From positions 32,501-57,500 of the forward strand of contig NW_026729170.1 in the NCBI RefSeq assembly GCF_030272615.1: 25,000 nt of DNA. Direction: 5' to 3'. The notes beneath the pieces were generated by a model, which saw nothing but the letters and a program-made list of their open reading frames with translations, was not told the DNA's origin and made no database searches. Positions within the stretch are counted from its first letter, which is position 1. The number at the start of each line of letters is the position of its first letter. The position numbers and the translations under genes are program-made. Source of the DNA: Cryptomeria japonica. Lineage: Eukaryota; Streptophyta; Pinopsida; Cupressales; Cupressaceae. Shown in pieces: positions 9,853 to 18,673 of this stretch.

Positions 9853-9865
9853 CCTCCCCTATATA
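9853..9865 (-). promoter_or_regulatory. Putative spacer promoter core B10, most gene-distal
   Basis: The core TATATAGGGGAGG is intact but is preceded on the - strand by an extra T (TTTATATA instead of CTTATATA). It is the last promoter before the G-rich tract. Confidence 0.45.
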
Positions 9866-9952
9866 AAGCTATTTGTCCGATTCTCATACGTGTAGTCTGC
9901 AGCAGCGATTAGGACATCGACCCCAACTTCCGAATTCGTTTGCATTGACCGC

Positions 9953-10095
9953 ACCAAAGGTGCACGCCTTGGTGTGCACCCTGGAGTGCACTTTGGTGCT
10001 CACCTCGGTGCACACTTTGGTGTGCACCTCGGTGTGCACCAAAGGTGCGCACCTTGGAGCGCACCAAAGGTGTACACTTTGGAGCGCACCACATA
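9953..10095. repeat. Patch of alternating GTGCAC/GTGCGCAC palindromes
   Basis: About 140 bp made of 18-20-bp steps in which a short palindrome (GGTGCACGCC, GTGTGCACC, GTGCGCACC) alternates with CTTGG, CTTTGG or CTCGG. It resembles both the minisatellite at 8250-8878 and the arrays right of the 5S genes, so it looks like a bridge between the two repeat families. Confidence 0.8.
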
Positions 10096-10125
10096 GGGTC
10101 TTTGAGAGGTTGGCGCAGTGCGCAC
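10096..10125 (-). repeat. Orphan GGGTCTTTGAG element without a promoter
   Basis: GGGTCTTTGAGAGGTTGGCG followed by CAGTGCGCAC is the element found about 60 bp from every class B promoter, here with a 2-bp AG insertion. The next bases go straight into the G-rich tract and no TATATAA box follows. It is a truncated class B module marking the right end of the promoter region. Confidence 0.8.
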
Positions 10126-11780
10126 ACCAAGGTGGGTGTTGAGGTGCGTGCCGAGGTGGGTGGGTGCTAGGGTGCGCTCCATGGTGGGTGCCAGGGTGGG
10201 TGCGTGCTAGGGTGGATTCCAAAGAGGGTCATAGGGTGGGTGCCAAGGTGGGTTGGTGATATAGTGGGTTCAAAGGTGGGTACTAGGGTGGGTTCCAAGG
10301 TGGGTCACAAGTTGGGTGCCAGGATGCGTGGGTGTTAGGTTGGGTGCCAAGGTGGGCTCCTGCGTGGGTGGGTGCTAGGGTGGGTTTCAAGGTGGACGCG
10401 AGGGCGGGTGCCAAGGTGGGTAACAAGTTGGGTGTTAGGATGGGTGAGTGCTAGAGTGGGTGCCAAGGTGGGTGGGTGCTAAGGTGGATGCCAAGGTGGT
10501 TCACAGGGTGGGTGGGTTCTAGGGTGAGTTCCAAGGTGGGTCACAGGTTCAGTGCTAGGGTGGGTGTCAAGGCGGGTGTCGAGGTGCCTGGGTGCTAGGG
10601 TGTGGATGCCAATGTGGGTCATAGGGTGGGTACTAGGGTGGGCTGCAATGTGGGTGCCAAGGTGGGTAACATGCTCGGTGGGTTCTAAATTGGGTGCCAG
10701 GGTGGGTGTGCACCCACCTTGCCCGAGGTGGGTGCCAAGGTGCCAGTGTGGGTGGGTGCTAAGGTGGATGCCAAGGTGGGTGAGAAGGTGGGTGATAGGT
10801 TGAGTGGTAGGATGGGTGGGTGCCAAGATGGGTCACAGGGTGGGTGCAAGGGTGGGTAGGTGCTAGGGTTGGTGTCAGGGTGGGTGGGTGCTAGGTTGGG
10901 TTCCAAGGTGGGTGCGAGGGTGAGTGTCAAGGTGGGTCACAGGTTAGGTGCTAGGATGGGTGAGTGCTAGGGTGCAAAGGTGCCAGGGTGGGTGCTAGGA
11001 TGGGTCGATGCTAGGGTGAGTGGCAAGGTGGGTCCACAAGTGTCAAGGTGGGTGCCGAGGTGGGTGCCAAGTCGGCGACTGCTATGGTGGATGCCAAGGT
11101 GGGTCACGGGGTGGGTGCCAAGTTGCTAGGTTGGGTTCCAAGGTGGGTGCCAACGTGGGTGCTAGGGTGCGTGGGTTAAAGGGTGTGTCACAACGTGGGT
11201 GCCAGGATGGGTGCGCACCCACACTGGCCAAGACGGGTGCGGGTGCAAGGTTGGGTTCCAAGCCCGGTCACAGGCTGGGTGCTAGGATGGGTGGGTGCCA
11301 AGGTGGGCACCAGGGTGGGTGCACCCACCCTGGCCAAGGTGGGTCACGGGGTGGGTCCTAGGGTGGGTAACGGGGTGGGTACTAAGGTGCGTGCCAAGGT
11401 GGGTCATAGGGTGGGTGCCAAGGTGGGCACCAGGGTGGGTGTGCACCAACCCTAGCCAGGGTAGGTCACGGGGTGGTTGTCGGGGTGGGCGTCAAGGAGC
11501 CAAGGTGGGTGGCAAGTAGCCAAGTTGCGTGCCAAGGTGGGTGTCGGGGTGGGTGCCAAGGATCCAAGGTGGGTGCCAAGGAACCAAGGTGGGTGTCTGG
11601 GTGGGTGCCGAGGTGGGAGCCAGGGTGGGTCCCAAGGTGAGTGCAAAGGTGGGTGCCAGGGTCAAGGTGAGTGCCAATGTGGGTTCCAAGGTGCCAGGGT
11701 CAGGGTGAGTGCCAATGTGGGTTCAAAGGTGCTAAGTTGGGTGCGAGGTTGGGTGCGAGGGTGGGTGGGTGCCAAGGTGT
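10126..11780. repeat. G-rich GGTGGGT minisatellite
   Basis: About 1.65 kb of imperfect 18-30-bp units such as GGTGGGTGCCAAGGTGGG and GGGTGGGTGCTAGGGTGGG, strongly G-biased on the + strand. Canonical G-quadruplex motifs are visible at 10366-10384, 10506-10524, 10624-10642 and, most densely, 11341-11379. Open frames are long only because the repeat lacks stops. From 11321 on it belongs to the 7.9-kb duplicated unit. Confidence 0.93.
11341..11379 (+). other. Dense G-quadruplex-forming tract, unit 1
   Basis: Seven runs of three or four G occur in 39 bases with loops of one to five bases (GGGTCACGGGGTGGG, then TCCTA, GGGTGGG, TAAC, GGGGTGGG). It begins 20 bp inside the left boundary of the 7.9-kb duplication. 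Folding is predicted from the motif, not shown. Confidence 0.75.
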
Positions 11781-12180
11781 GCTAGGTGGAAGCCCGGGTG
11801 GGTCGGCATCCCATGGGTGTCGAGTTGGGTGCCTGATGGGTGCTTCTTGTCAAGTTTTAGTCGTCGGGACTCATTTCGAGCCTTAGAGGTCGTTTCTTGT
11901 CCGGTTGCCCTGTCTTCGACCTGGGAACCCAATTTTGGTCCTCGGGTCCCATTTTTTTTTGTCTCGCATCCCACTTTTGGCCTGTGGCCTTTTCGGGGTC
12001 GATTCTCGTTTTGGGCATCAGAGCATGTTTCTTCTCCTAAAACCCAATATTTGTTTATTAAGTCTCGGAACACATTTTTGTTCTCGTGGACCCATCATGG
12101 GTCTTGGAACGCATTTGTGGTCCTTGGGTCCCATTTTGCATCCCGAAACTTGTGTTTTGGTGCTTGATCCCTATTTTGGG
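11781..12180. other. T-rich spacer with degenerate GGTCCCATTTTGG repeats, unit 1
   Basis: About 400 bp of different composition from its surroundings, made of loose 25-40-bp repeats around GGGTCCCATTTT, GCATCCCACTTTTGG and CTTGGAACGCATTTG. No gene or RNA is recognised. It separates the G-rich tract from the GC-rich 5S flank. Confidence 0.75.
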
Positions 12181-12575
12181 TGCCCACCTTGCACCAAGTG
12201 CGCACCCGGGGCAAACCGAGCGCCTTGGTGCACCGGGGCAAGATCGAGCGTGCACCCGAGGCGCCCCGAACATGCACCAAGGTGCACTCGGCCCACATGT
12301 GAGCGCAGGTCGTTGCGCCCGAGGTGGTGTGTGGGCACCGCGTTGCAGACGGGACACTGCACGCACACGACGCCCCCTCCAGGTGCACGCACGTAGGCCG
12401 GGCCGGGTGCACACCCGACGCCCTAGCAAGGTGCGCGCACCCGGGCAGGGCTCACACTTGGCGAACGGGGCGCACTTCGCGAGGGAGGGTGTGCACCTCG
12501 ACGGGGGTGGGTGGCCGGGGTGGATTCGCACGTGGGTCGCGGTTTGCTAAGTACACACTGCGACAAGCTCATAAC
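12181..12575. other. 5S upstream flank, GC-rich, unit 1
   Basis: Sequence rich in GTGCACC/GTGCGCACC words, including CACCCGGGGCAAACCGAG at 12207, a word that becomes a main component of the array downstream of the 5S gene. The 30 bp before the 5S start (12546-12575) has C at -1, as usual for plant 5S genes, but no TATATA box near -28; GCTAAGTAC sits there instead. Confidence 0.7.
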
Positions 12576-12694
12576 GGGTGCGATCATACCAGCGTTAGTG
12601 CACCGGATCCCATCAGAACTCCGCAGTTAAGCGCGCTTGGGCCGGAGTAGTACTGGGATGGGTGACCTCCCGGGAAGTCCCGGTGTTGCACCCT
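12576..12694 (+). rRNA. 5S rRNA: 5S ribosomal RNA, copy 1
   Basis: A 119-nt plant-type 5S gene starting GGGTGCGATCATACC and ending GTTGCACCC plus T. The internal Pol III control regions are intact: A box around 12625-12640 (GTTAAGCGCGCTTGGGC) and C box around 12655-12673 (GGATGGGTGACCTCCCGGG). The terminal helix pairs GGGTGC with GCACCC. A helix read as CGAG/CTCG in many angiosperms is CCGG/CCGG here, a paired change that keeps the fold, so the gene looks functional. Variants such as GCGTTAGTGCACC fit gymnosperm or other non-flowering land-plant 5S. It is transcribed rightward, opposite to the putative Pol I promoters, and is identical to the copy 7,923 bp further on. Confidence 0.98.
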
Positions 12695-12699
12695 TTTTT
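12694..12699 (+). terminator. Pol III oligo-T terminator, 5S copy 1
   Basis: Six T residues directly follow the CACCC end of the 5S gene; a second run, TTTTT, follows at 12702-12706. This is the standard Pol III stop signal. Confidence 0.9.
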
Positions 12700-13119
12700 A
12701 GTTTTTCGCCGGGCGTCGCAATGCTATTTGAATAAACCTTTTGCCCGTTTGCGTTCTCGTCGGGGCCGGGCCGGGCCGGGGTGCGCTGCCCGCACTACCG
12801 CGCGCGCGGGGGCGACACCGAGCGCGCACCCGAGGCGCCCCGAGCACACAGGCCACGGTGCAACCCGGGCGTTGTGCGCGCACCCCGGTGCGCCCGAGGT
12901 GCTGCGCGCGCACCCAGGTGAAATCGGTGTGCACCTCGGCCAGTGCGCGCTCGGTCGAGTCGCGCACGTTGGCCAAGGTGCACGGTGATGTTTCTTACTC
13001 TAAGGTTCCGCACCAGACGCCCGGGACAGGTGAGCGAAGCTGGGCGGGGCCGGGTGCGCGGCCGGGGCAGGTGCACGCAGCTGGAGAGAGCTTTGGAGCA
13101 CACTTCGGAGCGCACCAAT
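12700..13119. other. 5S downstream flank, GC-rich, unit 1
   Basis: About 420 bp with GGGGCCGGGCCGGGCCGGGG near 12760 and many GCGCGCACC words. No gene is recognised; the short open frames overlap on both strands and reflect composition. Confidence 0.6.
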
Positions 13120-13232
13120 GATGCGCTCCATTCAAAAGTTTCCTGAAAAGGCAAAAAAAGTTGAGATTATAGAATTTCCCACTTGAGAGATTGTAAAAAA
13201 AAAAAATTTAAAATGAAGGAAACGCGGGTGCC
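13120..13232. repeat. AT-rich island 1 (divergent type)
   Basis: Related to the later islands (GATGCGCT, AAAAGGCAAAAAAA, GAGATT, GAAACGCGGGTGCC) but with a different middle, including CCCACTTGAGAGATTG and a run of A. It is the first island downstream of the 5S gene and the most diverged. Confidence 0.8.
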
Positions 13233-13860
13233 AAGGTGTGCGCAGCCCAGCCAAGGTGTGCGCACCAAGGCGCCCACCCTGGCGAAGGTGCACGCAAGGT
13301 GCGCACCCGAGGCAAACCGGACAATTAACCCAACTTTCGACTTCGCGCGCACCTTGGAGCGCACTTCGGAGCGCTCCTTGGTGCGCACCAATCTTGGGCA
13401 CCTCGGAGTGCACCATGGCGCCCACCAAGGTGCGCACCCGGGGCAAACCGAGCTCCGACTTCGTGCGCACCTTGGAGCGCACGAAAGGTGCGCACCATGG
13501 CGCCCACCAAGGTGCGCAGCCCAGCCAAGGCGTGCGCATCAAGGTGCGCACCCTGGCGAAGGTGCGCACCCGGGGCAAACCGAGCTCCGACTTCGTGCGC
13601 ACCTTGGAGCGCACAAAAGGTGCGCAACCCAGCCAAGGTGTGCGCACCCCGGTCAAACCGAGCTCCGAATCGTGCGCACCAGAGGTGCACGCCATCGTGC
13701 GCACCTTGGAGCACACTTCGGAGCCCTCCTTGGTGCGCGCCGATGTTGCGCACCTCGGAGCGCACCCGGGGAAAACAATGCAATTAACCCGACTTTCGAC
13801 TTCGTGGGCACCTCGGAGCGCTCTCGGGTTCGCACCTCGGAGCACACCGAGGTGCGCACC

Positions 13861-13917
13861 TTTGATGCGCTGCCTTCACCAATTTCCAGAAAAGGCAAGA
13901 AAACATTGAGAAGGTGT
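13861..13917. repeat. AT-rich island 2 (truncated)
   Basis: Has only the first half of the island (TTTGATGCGCTGCCTTCACC, AATTTCCAGAAAAGGCAAG) and then breaks into GAGAAGGTGTGCGCACC. Confidence 0.8.
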
Positions 13918-14900
13918 GCGCACCGAGGTGCCCACCCTGGCGAAGGTGCACGCGAGGTGCGCACCCGGGGCAAACCGGGCTCCGACTTCGTGCACGCCGC
14001 ACCTTGGAGCACACTTCAGAGCGCTCCTTGGTGCGCACCAGGGCGCGCAACCCAGCCGAGGTGCCCACCCCGGCGAAGGTGCACGCGAGGTGCGCACCCG
14101 GGGCAAACCGGGCTCCGACTTCGTGCACGCCATGGTGCCCACCGCGGCGAAGGTGCACGCGAGGTGCGCACCCGGGGCAAACCGGGCTCCGACTTCGTGC
14201 ACGCCGCACCTTGGAGCACACTTCGGAGCGCTCCTTGGTGCGCACCATGGTGCCCACCAGGGCGCGCAACCCCGCCGAAGGTGCACGCGAGGTGCGCACC
14301 CGGGGCAAACCGGGCTCCGACTTCGTGCACGCCGCACCTTGGAGCACACTTCGGAGCGCTCCTTGGTGCGCACCATGGTGCCCACCAGGGCGCGCAACCC
14401 CGCCGAAGGTGCACGCGAGGTGCGCACCCGGGGCAAACCGGGCTCCGACTTCGTGCACGCCATGGTGCGCACCGCGGCGAAGGTGCGCACCCGGGGCAAA
14501 CCGGGCTCCGACTTCGTGCACGCCGCACCTTGGAGCACACTTCGGAGCGCTCCTTGGTGCGCACCAGGGCGCGCAACCCAGCCGAGGTGCCCACCCCGGC
14601 GAAGGTGCACGCGAGGTGCGTACCCGGGGCAAACCGGGCTCCGACTTCGTGCACGCCGCACCTTGGAGCACACTTCGGAGCGCTCCTTGGTGCGCACCAT
14701 GGTGCCCACCAGGCCGCGCAACCCAGCCAAGGTGTGCGCACCAAGGTGCACGCGAGGTGCGCACCCGGGGCAAACCGGGGTCCGACTTCGTGCACGCCGC
14801 ACCTTGGAGCACACATCGGGGCGCTCCCGGGTTCGCACCGGCGTTGCGCACCGTGGTGGGCACCTCGGAGCACACCAAGGTGGGCAGCGAGGTGCGCACC

Positions 14901-15002
14901 TTTGATGCGATGCCTTCACTAATTTCCATAAAAGGCAAAAAAAAAACGAGATTTTAAAATTTCCGTTTTGAAAGATAGTGAGAAAAAGGGAATGCTGGTG
15001 CC
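14901..15002. repeat. AT-rich island 3
   Basis: Full-length island: TTTGATGCGATGCCTTCACT, CATAAAAGGC, a run of A, GAGATTTTAAAATTTCCG and GAAAGATAGTGAG. The downstream arm reads AAAAAGGGAATGC, so the TTCCGTTTT inverted repeat seen in other copies is broken. Confidence 0.85.
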
Positions 15003-15135
15003 ATCTTGAGCCCGCCCTGGTGCGCAGCCCAGCCAAGGTGTGCGCACCAAGGTGCCCACCCTGGCGAAGGTGCGCGCCCGGGCAATTAACCCAACTTCCA
15101 ACTTCGCGCGCGCCAGGGTGGGAGCGCACCCAACA

Positions 15136-15204
15136 ACCGGGCCTGGGAAGAGCCAATGCGAGAAACCCCACCAAACGCTCTGACAAAAAAAGAGGGGGCG
15201 CTCC
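15136..15204. repeat. AGCCAATGCGAGAAACC element, copy 1
   Basis: A 69-bp non-GTGCGC block with GGGAAGAGCCAATGCGAG, AAACCCCACCAAACGCTC and ACAAAAAAAGAGG. Its function is not recognised. It always lies between two AT-rich islands and is followed by CGCTCCAGTAACCCCGCTTC or a variant. Further copies are at 15604-15673, 17488-17556 and 17955-18024. Confidence 0.8.
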
Positions 15205-15395
15205 AGTAACCCCGCTTCGGAGCGCACCCTGGGCAAACCCAGCCAAGGTGCCCACCCCGGCCAAGGTGCAGGCGAGGTGCGCACCCGGGGCAAACCGGGC
15301 TCCGACAACGTGCACGCCGCACCTTGGAGCACACTTCGTAGCGCTCCCGGGTGCGCACCTCAGAGCACACCAAGGTGGGCAGCGAGGTGCGCACC

Positions 15396-15497
15396 TTTGA
15401 TGCGCTGCCTTCACTAATTTCCAGAAAAGGCAAAAAAAAAAGGAGATTTTAAAATTTCCGTTTTGAAAGATAGTGAAAAAAACGGAACGCGCGTGCC
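15396..15497. repeat. AT-rich island 4 with intact inverted repeat
   Basis: Full-length island. TTCCGTTTT at 15456-15464 and AAAACGGAA at 15479-15487 form a perfect 9-bp inverted repeat around GAAAGATAGTGAAA. Confidence 0.85.
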
Positions 15498-15603
15498 ATC
15501 TTGAGCCCGCCCTGGTGCGCAGCCCAGGTAAGGTGCCCACCCTGGCAAAGGTGCGCACCCGGGCAATTAACCCTACTTCCGACTTCGTGCGCGCCAGGGT
15601 GGC

Positions 15604-15673
15604 AACCGGGCCTCGGAAGAGCCAATGCGAGAAACCCCACCAAACGCTCCGACAAAAAAAGAGGCGGCGCTCC
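15604..15673. repeat. AGCCAATGCGAGAAACC element, copy 2
   Basis: Second copy, 468 bp from the first, with GGCGGCGCTCC where copy 1 has GGGGGCGCTCC. Confidence 0.8.
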
Positions 15674-15865
15674 AATAACCCCGCTTCGGAGCGCAGCCGG
15701 GGCAAACCCAGCCAAGGTGCCCACCCCGACGAAGGTGCACGCGAGGTGCGCACCCGGGGCAAACCGGGCTCCGACAACGTGCACGCAGCACCTTGGAGCA
15801 CACTTCGAAGCACTCCCGGGTGCCCACCGGCGTTGCGCACCGTGGTGGGCAGCGAGGTGCGCACC

Positions 15866-15967
15866 TTTGATGCGCTGCCTTCACTAATTTCCAGAAAAAG
15901 GCAAAAAAAAATGAGATTTTAAAATTTCCGTTTTGAAAGATAGTGAAAAAAAAGGAACGCGGGTGCC
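15866..15967. repeat. AT-rich island 5
   Basis: Full-length island; the second arm reads AAAAGGAA, which breaks the inverted repeat by one base. Confidence 0.85.
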
Positions 15968-16499
15968 ATCTTGAGCCCGCCCTGGTGCGCAGCCCAGGCA
16001 AGGCATGCGCACCAAGGTGCCCACCCGAGGTGCACACCCGGGGCAAACCGGGCTCCGACTTCGTGCAGGCCGCACCTTGGAGCACACTTCGGAGCGCTCC
16101 TTGGTGCGCACCATGGTGCCCACCAGGGCGCGCAACCCAGCCAAGGTCTGCACACTAAGGTGCCCACCCCGGCGAAGGTGCACGCGAGGTGCGCACCCGG
16201 GGCAAACCGGGCTCCGACTTCGTGCACGCCATGGTGCCCACCGCGGCGAAGGTGCACGCGAGGTGCGCACCCGGGGCAAACCGGGCTCCGACTTCGTGCA
16301 CGCCGCACCTTGGAGCACACTTCGGAGCGCTCCTTGGTGCGCACCATGGTGCCCACCAGGGCGCGCAACCCAGCCAAGGTGTGCGCACCAAGGTGCACGC
16401 GAGGTGCGCACCCGGGGCAAACCGGGGTCCGACTTCGTGCACGCCGCACCTTGGAGCACACATCGGAGCGCTCCCAGGTTCGCACCAGCGTTGCGCACC

Positions 16500-16600
16500 T
16501 TTGATGCGCTGCCTTCACTAATTTCCAGAAAAGGCAAAAAAAAACGATATTTTAAAATTTCCGTTCTGAAAGATAGTGAAAAAAACGGAACGCGGGTGCC
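16500..16600. repeat. AT-rich island 6
   Basis: Full-length island with CGATATTTTAAAATT and TTCCGTTCT, leaving one mismatch in the 9-bp inverted repeat. Confidence 0.85.
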
Positions 16601-17252
16601 ATCTTGAGCCCTTCCTGGTGCGCAGCCCAGGCAAGTTGTGCGCACCAAGGTGCCCACCCTGGCGGAGGTGCGCGCCCGGGGCAAACCGGGCTCCGACTTC
16701 GTGCACTGCATGGTGCCCACCAAGGCGCGCAACCCAGCCAAGGTGCCCACCGCAGCGAAGGTGCACGCGAGGTGCACACCCGGGGCAAACCGGGCTCCGA
16801 CTTCGTGCACGCCGCACCTTGGAGCACACTTCAGAGCGCTCCTTGGTGCGCACCAGGGCGCGCAACCCAGCCGAGGTGCCCACCCCGGCGAAGGTGCACG
16901 CGAGGTGCGCACCCGGGGCAAACCGGGCTCCGACTTCGTGCACGCCATGGTGCCCACCGCGGCGAAGGTGCGCACCCGGGGCAAACCGGGCTCCGACTTC
17001 GTGCACGCCGCACCTTGGAGCACACTTCGGAGCGCTCCTTGGTGCGCACCATGGTGCCCACCAGGCCGCGCAACCCAGCCAAGGTGTGCGCACCAAGGTG
17101 CACGCGAGGTGCGCACCCGGGGCAAACCGGGGTCCGACTTCGTGCACGCCGCACCTTGGAGCACACATCGGGGCGCTCCCGGGTTCGCACCGGCGTTGCG
17201 CACCGTGGTGGGCACCTCGGAGCACACCAAGGTGGGCAGCGAGGTGCGCACC

Positions 17253-17354
17253 TTTGATGCGATGCCTTCACTAATTTCCATAAAAGGCAAAAAAAAAACG
17301 AGATTTTAAAATTTCCGTTTTGAAAGATAGTGAGAAAAAGGGAATGCTGGTGCC
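17253..17354. repeat. AT-rich island 7 (duplicate of island 3)
   Basis: Copy of the island at 14901 through the nested 2.35-kb duplication; it shares CATAAAAGGC and GTGAGAAAAAGGG. Confidence 0.85.
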
Positions 17355-17487
17355 ATCTTGAGCCCGCCCTGGTGCGCAGCCCAGCCAAGGTTTGCGCACC
17401 AAGGTGCCCACCCTGGCGAAGGTGCGCGCCCGGGCAATTAACCCAACTTCCAACTTCGCGCGCGCCAGGGTGGGAGCGCACCCAACA

Positions 17488-17556
17488 ACCGGGCCTGGGA
17501 AGAGCCAATGCGAGAAACCCCACCAAACTCTCTGACAAAAAAAGAGGGGGCGCTCC
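17488..17556. repeat. AGCCAATGCGAGAAACC element, copy 3
   Basis: Duplicate of copy 1 in nested repeat B; differs by AAACTCTCTGAC for AAACGCTCTGAC. Confidence 0.8.
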
Positions 17557-17747
17557 AGTAACCCCGCTTCGGAGCGCACCCTGGGCAAACCCAGCCAAGG
17601 TGCCCACCCCGGCCAAGGTGCAGGCGAGGTGCGCACCCGGGGCAAACCGGGCTCCGACAACGTGCACGCCGCACCTTGGAGCACACTTCGTAGCGCTCCC
17701 GGGTGCGCACCTCAGAGCACACCAAGGTGGGCAGCGAGGTGCGCACC

Positions 17748-17849
17748 TTTGATGCGCTGCCTTCACTAATTTCCAGAAAAGGCAAAAAAAAAAGGAGATT
17801 TTAAAATTTCCGTTTTGAAAGATAGTGAAAAAAACGGAACGCGCGTGCC
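17748..17849. repeat. AT-rich island 8 (duplicate of island 4)
   Basis: Copy of the island at 15396; the perfect 9-bp inverted repeat is kept. Confidence 0.85.
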
Positions 17850-17954
17850 ATCTTGAGCCCGCCCTGGTGCGCAGCCCAGGTAAGGTGCCACCCTGGCAAA
17901 GGTGCGCACCCGGGCAATTAACCCTACTTCCGACTTCGTGCGCGCCAGGGTGGC

Positions 17955-18024
17955 AACCGGGCCTCGGAAGAGCCAATGCGAGAAACCCCACCAAACGCTC
18001 CGACAAAAAAAGAGGCGGCGCTCC
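17955..18024. repeat. AGCCAATGCGAGAAACC element, copy 4
   Basis: Duplicate of copy 2 in nested repeat B; no difference seen within the element. Confidence 0.8.
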
Positions 18025-18216
18025 AATAACCCCGCTTCGGAGCGCAGCCGGGGCAAACCAAGCCAAGGTGCCCACCCCGACGAAGGTGCACGCGAGGTGC
18101 GCACCCGGGGCAAACCGGGCTCCGACAACGTGCACGCAGCACCTTGGAGCACACTTCGAAGCACTCCCGGGTGCCCACCGGCGTTGCGCACCGTGGTGGG
18201 CAGCGAGGTGCGCACC

Positions 18217-18318
18217 TTTGATGCGCTGCCTTCACTAATTTCCAGAAAAAGGCAAAAAAAAATGAGATTTTAAAATTTCCGTTTTGAAAGATAGTGAAAA
18301 AAAAGGAACGCGGGTGCC
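18217..18318. repeat. AT-rich island 9 (duplicate of island 5)
   Basis: Copy of the island at 15866 at an offset of 2,351 bp, the one-base shift caused by the deletion near 17887. Confidence 0.85.
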
Positions 18319-18572
18319 ATCTTGAGCCCGCCCTGGTGCGCAGCCCAGGCAAGGCATGCGCACCAAGGTGCCCACCCGAGGTGCACACCCGGGGCAAACC
18401 GGGCTCCGACTTCGTGCAGGCCGCACCTTGGAGCACACTTCGGAGCGCTCCTTGGTGCGCACCATGGTGCCCACCAGGGCGCACCCGAGGCAAACCGGGC
18501 TCCGACTTCGTGCACGCCGCACCTTGGAGCACACATCGGAGCGCTCCCAGGTTCGCACCAGCGTTGCGCACC

Positions 18573-18673
18573 TTTGATGCGCTGCCTTCACTAATTTCCA
18601 GAAAAGGCAAAAAAAAACGATATTTTAAAATTTCCGTTCTGAAAGATAGTGAAAAAAACGGAACGCGGGTGCC
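18573..18673. repeat. AT-rich island 10 (duplicate of island 6)
   Basis: Copy of the island at 16500, after the 278-bp deletion; it shares CGATATTTTAAAATT. Confidence 0.85.

Larger units (their letters stand above)
8936..9950 (-). repeat. 157-bp class B promoter array (six copies)
   Basis: TATATAA boxes (+ strand) lie at 9012, 9169, 9326, 9483, 9703 and 9860. Spacing is 157 bp except for one 220-bp step, where the module carries an extra 63 bp near 9556-9620 containing CGCACCAAAGGTGCACGCC. Each unit holds AGGTCTTTGAGGTTGG, GGGGAGTCGACCCATCAAAC, CACCTCCCCTATATAAGC, TATTTGTCTGATTCTCATAC and GACATCGACCCCAACTT. It is the 311-bp module without its roughly 154-bp GGTCATCGGACCC half. Confidence 0.95.
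14620..16970. repeat. Nested 2.35-kb repeat, copy A
   Basis: Positions from about 14,620 match those from about 16,971 at a 2,352-bp offset (for example CCGACTTCGTGCACGCC at 14641 and 16993). It holds four AT-rich islands and two AGCCAATGCG elements. Its edges fall inside shorter repeats, so they are approximate. Confidence 0.85.

Noticed and set aside
5734-9866. TATATAAG as + strand Pol II TATA boxes
   Set aside because: There is no coding sequence downstream on the + strand, and the conserved GGGGAGG on the other strand fits a Pol I core better. Kept as an alternative, not annotated.
702-9950. CRISPR-like array
   Set aside because: The repeats are full tandem units with no unique spacers of constant length, and the context has a eukaryotic 5S gene.
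10126-11780. Telomere-like or interstitial telomeric repeat
   Set aside because: The units are GGTGGGTGCCAA-type with variable length; no TTTAGGG or similar telomere array is present.
13183-15864. Long open frames (up to 662 codons on the - strand, 579 on the +) in the 5S-side array
   Set aside because: They overlap on both strands and in several frames, consist of low-complexity Cys/Ala/Pro/Arg/His repeats, and are copies of one another through the DNA repeats. GC-rich repeats without stop codons explain them, and the same applies to the copies at 21106-23787.
16477-16500. Resemblance of GCACCAGCGTTGCGCACC in the array to part of the 5S gene (ACCAGCGTTAGTGCACC)
   Set aside because: The match is under 20 bases, lies in sequence full of GCGCACC words, and does not extend to other parts of the 5S gene, so chance is the simpler explanation.
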